From positions 6,812,001-6,876,000 of the forward strand of contig NC_091674.1 of the NCBI RefSeq assembly GCF_042453785.1: a DNA stretch of 64,000 bases, read 5' to 3'. Shown in pieces: positions 55,969 to 64,000 of the stretch. The notes under the pieces are model-generated. The model ran no database searches. It saw only the letters and a program-made list of their open reading frames with translations, and had not been told where the DNA came from. This stretch comes from Malus domestica (taxonomy: Eukaryota > Streptophyta > Magnoliopsida > Rosales > Rosaceae). A program made the position numbers and the translations under genes. How positions within the stretch are numbered: position 1 is the stretch's first letter; each line of letters begins with the position of its first letter.

Positions 55969-56063
55969 CTTGATTTTGTGAGTGTGTGTTTGGTTGTGCA
56001 CGAGTGTGAAACAAATGAAATCAAAAGAGAGCTGTCGATTCAAAGAATAAACATTGAAGATCC

Positions 56064-56070
56064 TTATATA
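56064..56070 (-). promoter_or_regulatory. TATA box of the defensin gene
   Basis: TATATAA on the minus strand, 96 bases upstream of the start codon. With standard spacing, transcription would start near 56035, giving a leader of about 65 bases rich in CA and CACACAC, common in expressed plant genes. Confidence 0.6.
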
Positions 56071-56119
56071 GAGTTGGTATGAAAATTTAAGTGTATTTCC
56101 GTAATGGGTGTTCCTTGGC

Positions 56120-56890
56120 AAAAATAGAGTGCTTATGGAAAATTTCAGCTCCGAGAGGTAAGAACAAAACCCTATTTTGACATCCTACATTTGAGGGGAG
56201 ACATTGGCTCTATTTCTCCTTAAGTTGAAATATTGCTTTTTTAGGTTCCAAAAGTGGAGTTCAAACTCCGAATCTTTAGCCTATTTCAACACATGACCCT
56301 ACTCGCCCATACCACTAGATTAACCAAATTGAAATTGATATATTACATTGTTGAAATGGTTCCTACATTTTTCCAATCATAATTGTCTCCTTTTATTTTT
56401 ATTTTTGTTTCAAGAACATTTATTTGATTTTTATTTTATTGAGTTTGATATTAAAAAATGTTAGTACAAAAACTTTTGGTCCAGTTTCAGATTCAATAGT
56501 TTGTAAACCAAATCAAACTGAATTAATTATATTAAAATAATATAGTATTTTTATTTATTTATTTGTTTTGGATATTATTTTCTAAACCTAACTTATAAGC
56601 CCAATGTTGCCAAACTTTTAAGCTAGATTAATGTGTTGGAAACCTTTAACAAATTTAAACCTAACATCTTTCTCCCTCTTCTTTTCTTTCACCCCAACTG
56701 CCTCACTATTCTATCCTTATTCTTTCTTGTTCTTTTCTCCCTCTTCTTTCTTCATTTCTTGCTCACATATTCACCCTTCTCTCCCTCTTCTTTTTTTTCC
56801 TAACTGGATCTTCATTCTCTCACTCATCTGATCTCTCTCGGCTCCCCGATAAAAATCTCCCAGCTCGCCAAGAATCCATACTCGCCAGCA
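56120..56890. other. intergenic stretch with pyrimidine-rich tract
   Basis: Between the defensin promoter and the copia element. From 56650 to 56850 the plus strand is strongly C/T-rich (ctccctcttcttttctttc-type runs), resembling a plant 5' leader cut by the copia insertion at 56896. No coding region identified. Confidence 0.4.
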
Positions 56891-56895
56891 GTTAT

Positions 56896-57477
56896 TGTTA
56901 GGAATGTCAATACTACAAGATAGAGAATACACAAAGTAAAGTAGAAAATGGACACCAAGAATTTACATAGTTCGGCAATTTATGCCTACGTCCATGGAAC
57001 AACGATCAATCTTCACTATATGAAAATGATGAGTACAACAAGAGTAGTCTTACCAAGCCAAAGGTAGACTTGATGGATACAAGAAAGTATAACACACACT
57101 TTCTATCACTCTAAACTTCACTCACATAATGTGTAGTGGAACACTTTCACTCTCACTCTTGGAGTGGAACTCTAGCTTTGGACTTGATCCTTTTCTACTC
57201 TCTTATTTGCTAGCAACACCAACACACCTAATTGTACGTGGGTTTTTGCCGTCATACCCATTGCACACCGACTTTGACTAGAAATGATAGCCACACAATT
57301 ATACAAACTGCTAGAACTTTCTAGCATAGCATGCACTCCACCGACATGCATATTTTGACCAAATTTCCTTGGCACTTGGTTTGCTTATATAAGATGCTAG
57401 AATTTTCTAGCATCCATCCTTTATAATGGGCTGGACCTTTAATGTCCTTCATCATGGGCTGGACCCATGGTATACCA
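56896..57477 (-). repeat. 3' LTR of the copia element
   Basis: 582 bp, plus-strand borders TGTTAGGAATG and GGTATACCA. It carries several ttctagca/tgctagaa motifs (57310-57410) and a ttatataag TATA-like core near 57386. The flank before it is gttat. Confidence 0.75.
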
Positions 57478-57685
57478 ATAATCTCCCCCTCCAGTCCATA
57501 AGGGAGGAATTCCGATCATGACTTTAAGTTACTTGGAGTCCATCCCAGCAGCTTTAATGCAAAATTCCAACTTTGATTTTGTAACTGCCTTTATCAACAT
57601 GTCTGAGGAATTATTATCTGTATGAATCTTCTTCAGCTGTAGCAACTTGTTCTCGATAACATCTCTAATTGAGTGATAACGAATA

Positions 57686-58110
57686 TCAATGTGCTTGGTG
57701 CATGAATGATCTGCAGTGTTCTTGCTTCAGAGCACTTTGACTATCACAATAAACGCCATAGTTACTTTGCTTCAAACCCAACTCTTGGAGAAACCGCTTC
57801 AGCCACAACAACTCCTTGCATGCTTCTGTAACGGCTATATATTCAACCTCGGTTGTGGACAAAGCAACACACTTTTGCAGCTTGGATTGCCATGAGACGG
57901 CTCCCCCTGCAAAAGTAAACAAGTACCCAGACTTAGATTTTCTACTGTCGAAGTCACCTCCCATGTCAACATCTGTAAATCCTTCCAAGATTGGTTTGGA
58001 ACCGCTAGAGCACAAGCACATCTTAGAAGTCTCCTTCAAATATCTGAGAATCCACTTAATAGATTCCAGTGGTCTTTCCCTAGATTAGAGAGAAACATGC
58101 TCACCACACC
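57686..58110 (-). pseudogene. copia RNase H
   Basis: Minus-strand frame with GFTDVDMGGDFDSRKSKSGY, FTFAGGAVSWQSKLQKCVAL, STTEVEYIAVTEACKELLWL and GVYCDSQSALK. The catalytic Asp-Glu-Asp positions are recognisable. It stops early after SALKQEHCRS, where the conserved NPVYHARTKHI block is missing or shifted. Confidence 0.8.
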
Positions 58111-58343
58111 TACTGCATGAGTAATATCTGGTCGTGTGCACACCATTGCATACATGATACGGACACGACTCTTTGCTTAACTTGATAAGATTGGCTAAAG
58201 TGAGCTTACTGGTTTGACTGCTTTCATGTTGAACCTTTCAAGCACCCGTTCAACATACTTTTCTTATGACAACCATAACTTCTTGGATTTTCTGTCACGA
58301 ATTATCTCTATGCCCAAAATTTGTTTTGCTGGCCCTAAGTCTT

Positions 58344-59160
58344 TCATGTCAAATGACTTAGATAACTCTTCTTTAAGTTTTTAATCATAAAAGCATCTTG
58401 ACCGACAATCAACATGTTATCAACATAAAGCAATAAAATGATGAATTTACCTCCAAAAAATTGTTTGATATGGACACAAGAGTCAGCATGAGTTCTCTTG
58501 TACCCATTACTCACTATGAATGAGTTAAACTTCTTATTCCACTGTCTTTGAGTCTGCTTAAGACCATATAAGCTTTTCTTCAGCTTGCACACCAAATTTT
58601 CTTTACCTTTGACTTCAAAGCCTTTGGGTTGCTCCATGTATATCTCATCTTCTAAATTTTCATGGAGAAATGCAGTTTTAACGTCTAACTGCTCGAGCTC
58701 AAGATCCATGCTTGCTGCCTTACCAAGGATAACTTGAATAGAAGTCATCTTCACCACCGGTGAGAAAATCTCATCAAAGTCAACTCCTTTCGTTTGACCA
58801 AAACCTTTGACAACCAAACGAGCCTTGTACCTTGTCATGTTGTCGTCTCTTTTAAATTTGAACACCCACTTGTTTTTCAATGCTTTTCTACCCTTTGGAA
58901 GCTCTACCAGCTCATAGGTATCATTCTTTAATAAGGAATCCATTTCTGACTCCATTGCCATAATCCATCTGTCACTGTCGTTATGAGCTCTTGCATCCTC
59001 ATAAGTTTCGGGTTCTCCATAATTAGTGAACATGATATACTCTGATAAAGAATACTTGGTAGACAGTCTTTGACTTCTGTTGGATCTTCTGACTTGGTCT
59101 TCATTCTTTTGCGGGGTTGGAGGTTCCCCTTGATTGGGTTCTCTTTGAATTTGCTATTCA
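58344..59160 (-). pseudogene. copia reverse transcriptase with YVDN active site
   Basis: Blocks: WVFKFKRDDNMTRYKARLVV, KGFGQTKGVDFDEIFSPVVK, LDVKTAFLHENLEDEIYMEQ, KSLYGLKQTQRQWNKKFNSF and FIILLLYVDNMLIVGQDAF. The universal copia YVDD motif is YVDN here, replacing a metal-binding aspartate. A frame change follows near 58345. By sequence this RT cannot be active. Confidence 0.85.
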
Positions 59161-59334
59161 AGCTCCCCCCTGATTAGCAATTTCATGGTCTGGCTCATCT
59201 TAATCAGGCTCCCCTTTATCAACAATATATGGTTCTGCAGGCACTTCATTGGCAGCTGCTTTAGGGAAGTCACCGTGACTTTTTTCATCTGAAGCTAATG
59301 GATCAACTCCTCTGACTACGCCATATGGTTGTGC

Positions 59335-60155
59335 CTATTTATCCGAATCCCTAATTGTTTGATCTTTATAAAAGATCACATCTCTACTTTTGATAAACTT
59401 CTTCTGGTATGGGTCCCATAATCTGTAACCATAATCTTCACTGCCATAACCAAGAAAGATGCACGGTGTAGCTTTGTAGTCTAACTTCGATCCTTGCTCT
59501 TTAGGAAAATGCACAAAAGCTTTGAAGCCAAACACCTTTAGATGAGAGTAAGACACATCATTACCAGTTCATACTCTCTCTGGAACATTAAGACCTAATG
59601 GTATTGATAGAGATCGATTGATCAAATAGCAGGTTGTCCTTACAGCTTCACCCCAGAACTGTTTAAATAACTTTGTAGTCCTCAGTATACACCTGACTTT
59701 CTTCATGATGGTTTGGTTTATTCTTTCAACAACACCGTTATGTAATGGAGTTCCAAGAACTATCTTCTGATGACGTATGCCATGTTTCACACAATACTCT
59801 CTAAACTGGTGAGATGTGTACTCGCCGCCGTTGTCGCTACGAAGGCACTTGAGAGGTTTCCCGGTTTCCCTCTCCACCATGGCATGAAACTCTTGGAATG
59901 TCTGAAACACCTGGTCTTTGGATTTCAATAAAAACACCCAGATACTTTGTGAAGCATCATCACTATAAGTAACAAAATATTTATTTCTTCCAAGTGACTC
60001 GACTTCCATGGGGCCACACACATCTGAATAAACAAGATCGACCAAATTTCCTTTCTTTGTAGATGGAACAGAAAAACTAACTCTTCTTTGTTTACCGAAT
60101 AAACAGTGCTCACAAGAATTTAACGACGTACCTTTGGTAAAGGGAATGTGAGACT
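59335..60155 (-). pseudogene. copia integrase, 5' side cut by a later insertion
   Basis: GAG-pre-integrase zinc part SLNSCEHCLFGKQRRVSF. Catalytic Asp in LVDLVYSDVCGPMEVESLG, Asp in LKCLRSDNGGEYTSHQF, Glu in PLHNGVVERINQTIMKKVR. The tail KVFGFKAFVHFPKEQGSKL, CIFLGYGSEDYGYRLWDP follows after a stop at 59569. The frame is severed at 60156 by the incoming LTR. Confidence 0.85.
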
Positions 60156-62299
60156 TGATGCGAAAGCGAAATATATAACCACACAAATTAAACCCTCTTT
60201 TTATCAATTGTAGCAAAGCATGTAAGTAGGGATCGTTCTAGGCCGGGGATTAGGAGGGATTGCCAAATCACTTGAAACTGACTCAAAACGTAAAAACAAA
60301 GTTTAAAACACTAAACTAGACTCAAAGAATGCAAAACTAAACTATAAAACACCAAAACAAACCAAAAGCAAAACAGCAAATAAACACTCAAAACTGCCTT
60401 AAAAACACTTTCTGGGTAGTTTTGAACACCTAACACTAAATTGGACGAAATTGGGTTATGACTTGACTCAAGACACTTAAAAACACAAACTAAATTGATT
60501 TCTAACTAATCTAACACTTCAAAATAAATGGGGATTGAGTTTTGACGAAAATTGAAAACAAGAACAAACTTTGTAAATTGAACAGATTCTAAAACGAATT
60601 TGATAAAAGTGAATGGATGGAAAGCTAGCTAAGGGGTTCTTCTCCACACATGTCACAATTGCATACAAAACGATTTCCAATTGCTTTTCGATAAACCATG
60701 AATTTCCAACACCCCAGATTAACCGTGAATTGCACTAATTAACCCTCAGATTTTCCTTAAGTTATTGAATTGGATGAATTGCATACGACAACCCAAAGCA
60801 TTCCCCACAAGTTCCCTACATGAATTGCATAATAGAGATACAAGCAAGAATCATTAAGTTCTATGAAAAACATAAGCATTGACGAGGCACTCGTTACTAT
60901 GAATTGCATGAAATTTATGCCAAGAATTTACTTAACGTGATTGTGACTAGAACCTTCACTACTTGCGAATATAAGTTCATAACGATTAGGTGAAACTCCC
61001 TTATATTCTAGCATCAAATTCATGCATGAAAATTAAGCGTGCACTCTCAACCAACATACACAAATCAGTTTTTATACGAACGGATAAGTAAATTGAATTC
61101 ACAGCTTATGAAACGCAATTAGAAGTAATCAAATCATATTGCAAGCATAAACATGGTTTCGAATTCCCCCTAGCCAAAGGGGGGTTTAGTTCCTCATACT
61201 TACAAAACAAAGAGTATTTAATTTAAACATTGAAAACAAGGGAAAGAAAACACCTAAAACGTTCCAGCAATCTTAACTCGAATGGCATGCACGTCCAAGG
61301 CTTCTCCTCCTTCCTCTTTGCTGCGGCACAAGGTTTTGGGGACAGGTTTGGATGGTATTTGTATGGAGGAATGGATGGGAGATGGTATGGTGGTGTTTAG
61401 GATGGATGAGGGGTGTGGCAAAAGAGAGAAAGAGGGCTGAAAATGTGTTTGTGATGTAGTGTATAAATGTGTAGATGGGTTTGGCTAAAAGAATGGATGG
61501 AGAATGGGTGGTGTGGCTGATTGTGTTTTTGATGTAATGTAATGTCTAGTGTTCTTCCCTTCACTCCCTATTTATAGAAGCTCCAAAGCAAAGAATCACT
61601 CAAGTGGCTTCAATAAACAATACAAACAAAGACCAAAATGATGCAAAAACAGCTAGTTTACATGCTCTTTTATCATTGTGTCTTGCCTTTAACAAAAGGC
61701 AATCATTCCTCTTTTGCTAATTCAACTCCTTTGTAGCTGTCCATGTGCCTTCATTTTTCAATTTCTGATGCATTTGCCTTGTATTCCATCCCTTTTCCAC
61801 ATGTACTAGCTGTTAGACAACTTTCACACACATGTTTTGCATCATTTCATCTTGCAAACATCAACTTTTGGCCACTTTACACCTCTACACACATGCTATG
61901 CATCATTTCAGCTTGCAATTATGTTTGTAGTTGCTCAAAATGTGAATACATCTTGTAAAGCAATCCAACAAATGGCATCTTTCACTTCTTTTCCTTTCAA
62001 ATTGTTCCTTAAGTGTATGTATCTACACACTTCCACACTTCAACTTCATTATTCAGATTTTTGCATGTGTTGAAACCCTTTTGAAAACACCAAAAACGTC
62101 CATCCCACTTGCTCCATATGCATGCAATCCATTTTGGCCCAAAATTGCTCCAAATTGCACCAAAATGCACTTTCTTTCCAACTTAGTTATTAGGACCTAC
62201 AAACACACGAAAATAGCTTAAAACACTCTTATAAGCAATAACTAACTAAGTAAATGCAAGAAAACATGTTAACTAAGTCGCATAAATATGCTCCTATCA
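60156..62299 (-). repeat. 3' LTR, about 2.14 kb
   Basis: Plus-strand borders TGATGCGAAAGCG and GCTCCTATCA. Non-coding. Contains tgaattgcat repeats (60720-60910) and paired cacatg-ttttgcatcatttca phrases near 61830 and 61890. Confidence 0.75.
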
Positions 62300-64000
62300 A
62301 ATTCCCCCACACTTAGCTTTTGCTAGTCCTCGAGCAAAACGAAACAAACAAACAAAACAAAGTAAACAAAACACATTCTAATCCTTCCAACATTTGCCTC
62401 AGGGATTTCCAATGCACATGACATGTTAAAAATCATTATTCCCACAGATTTTAGTTATCTTCACACTTGAGCACATACTTAATCACAGTCACCACTTACT
62501 AGTTTACATTTAACCAATTAAAATGATGTTTTGAATGTAGTAACATGTCTTAGAGAATTTGCTCAATTCCTTACAAGATACTCTTTATTTTCACACATTT
62601 TCTGACTACACACCCTACACTAGTTATATGTGAGAAGATTGATGTAAACATGAAAACGAACACTCACATATATGTGTTACAAAGAAAGCAATTTCTGGAG
62701 TTATTAAGCATGTTTAGATATGATCTCATGAATGGAATGCTACTACTTAGATGCGAGAACCAGTGACACCATATGCTCATACTAAATTCAAACTCCACAA
62801 ATTGAAACATATAACACTTAAGATAGAAGTCAAGGGTTGTAACGAGGCTTGGGGTAATGGTTAACAAAGGAAAGATAGGGATAACAAACGTTCCTAAGGC
62901 AATAGCAAGCAAAGTAATGAAATCGAAACTTAGAATTCACTTTAGAATGCAGAAATCAACTTTTAACACAAAGGGAAGATTTGAGCAATACTTAGGACCG
63001 AATTCAATGTTTTGGACCCTTTCTTCAACAAACAACACTTTAGAACTCTTTTTCATACATTTTCACAACTTTTCTTTTTTTTTTTGTTTTTTTTTTTGAC
63101 CCGTGCCTTATTAAGGACTTTGGCACACACACACACAAGAATCACTTCCCCCACACTTGTTTTTTGCAATACATTAATCAAAAGGAATTCAATTTGAGTC
63201 ATGCTTTACTATGCTTCAAGAACAAGGGTATGGATGGTCCTAATCTAGGCTAGGTGAGGATAGTGTGGGTTAACAAAGAACGTAGGCTAAACAAGGCTCA
63301 ACGGGGTTAAACTTAAACATATCATGAATGGGATAGGCTTTTTGGCTCTCGGCTCACTAAACAACTTCATCTTGAATATGTGTTATGCAAATCAATAACA
63401 TGCTTTGAATGAAATAGGCATGAGTTCTAGCATTTGGAACTAAATGATGAAACGCCTTCTAAGTAGCAACCAAGCAAAGAATAATGAGATCATGCAACGA
63501 CTTTAGAAAACAATGATGTACAGTTTATTAACTCTCCAAATAAACGTTTAGGCTCAAGTCTCACAAGGTTATAGCGTACATTTAAGTTCCTTCTTTCAAG
63601 CATGTTACAAAACTGATTTTTCCTTTATGATTGCATGTGAATTCATAGATTATAACCACAACCAAGCATACACCAAAGAGTAAATCAAATGTTCATCCAT
63701 GTTTATAACTCTCTTTAACAGTCATGTAATTAAAAACCAAATCCTCATCATTGTGTTGGAAGGTACCCTAAGACACAAAACAACTCTTTTTGGTTTTTTT
63801 TCAAAACAATTTTTCAAATTTTTATGAGATTTTCGGATTTTTATGTCAAAACACACTAAAATACTCCAAAATAGCTTAAAAACACTTAAAACAACAAGGA
63901 ACAACACTAGAAGTAATGGGTGACAAACTCCTACGAATTTCATGCAAAACAACTTGGTTACCCCCCCTACACTTAAATCAAACATTGTCCTCAATGTTTT
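62300..64000 (-). other. internal 3' region of the right-edge retroelement
   Basis: No open frame with recognisable similarity. Poly-T tract and cacacacac run near 63075-63140. Tracts cccccacactt at 62303 and 63150, and a similar ccccccctacactt at 63961, are repeated purine-tract-like units on the minus strand. Confidence 0.5.

Larger units (their letters stand above)
56896..60155 (-). mobile_element. Ty1/copia retrotransposon, 3' portion, minus strand
   Basis: The 3' LTR is 56896-57477 and pol lies to its right on the minus strand: RNase H, RT, then integrase, the copia order. The purine tract ctggagggggagatta (inverse of 57478-57493) adjoins the LTR. The gag, protease and 5' LTR would lie beyond the insertion at 60156 and are not in the window. 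Confidence 0.85.
60156..64000 (-). mobile_element. LTR retrotransposon inserted in the copia integrase, runs off the window
   Basis: The LTR at 60156-62299 is followed on the right by a purine tract (aagctaagtgtgggggaatt on the minus strand), so this is a 3' LTR in minus orientation. 62300-64000 is internal DNA with no protein recognised. The window ends with the inverse of aaacattgaggacaatgttt and a G-run tract, a motif I associate with the 3' internal region of plant Ty3/gypsy elements. The 5-bp flank is agact (60151-60155); its partner is outside the window. Confidence 0.7.

Noticed and set aside
1..64000. tRNA genes, microRNA precursors or organellar inserts
   Set aside because: I looked for tRNA box sequences and long conserved organelle-like stretches and saw none convincing. 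The hairpins found belong to MITEs. A dedicated scan could still find short ones.

Overview
The window is plant nuclear DNA. It has GT-AG introns, LTR retrotransposons with PBS and PPT signals, an RTE-type LINE, Cassandra elements with a 5S-like core, a PIF/Harbinger transposon and a plant defensin gene. Several repeat families resemble ones I remember from apple and pear, so Rosaceae (Maleae) is my best guess. That guess rests on memory, not on a search. Only two host genes look intact: a penta-EF-hand calcium-binding gene of the CML49/CML50 type (4362-6454, minus) and a plant defensin gene (55535-55968, minus). Nearly everything else is mobile DNA, much of it nested. Layout: 1-570 holds a purine-rich tract and one end of a dispersed repeat. 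545-6580 is copy 1 of a segmental duplication; it carries a MITE, a 2.2-kb solo LTR and the intact CML gene. 7516-12980 is a three-LTR retroelement that has no gag-pol but carries fragments of at least two host genes, a lipase-like hydrolase and a Gfo/Idh/MocA oxidoreductase. 13108-13939 is a Mutator-like element with a nested MITE. 13940-17325 is decayed repeats, including a Ty3/gypsy integrase remnant. 17584-18634 is an inverted double Cassandra. 18929-19676 is a second member of the Mutator-like family. 19735-31335 is copy 2 of the duplication. It was hit by a Mutator-like element (20219-21558, with a Cassandra solo LTR inside it) and by a 7-kb composite RTE LINE insertion (21661-28725). 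Its CML copy is a pseudogene. 31689-32236 is a hairpin MITE. 32753-43168 is a 10.4-kb minus-strand Ty3/gypsy element of the Tat lineage, with an archaeal-type second RNase H; another element's solo LTR interrupts it. 44122-53054 looks like an 8.9-kb PIF/Harbinger element that carries a nearly full-length PPR gene copy, broken by frameshifts. 53258-54866 holds a gag scrap and a foldback repeat. After the defensin gene, 56896-60150 is the 3' part of a minus-strand Ty1/copia element. A further LTR element entered its integrase at 60156 and runs off the right edge. The strongest structural reading is based on target-site duplications (TSDs) matched by eye and on comparing the two arms of the segmental duplication, since each arm serves as an empty site for insertions in the other. 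The most interesting claims are a probable LINE 3' transduction, host-gene capture by an LTR element, a palindromic Cassandra, PPR capture inside a Harbinger element, and a defensin with an unusual lysine/serine-rich spacer. Coordinates of repeat edges without a stated TSD are approximate. Identities are eye estimates.
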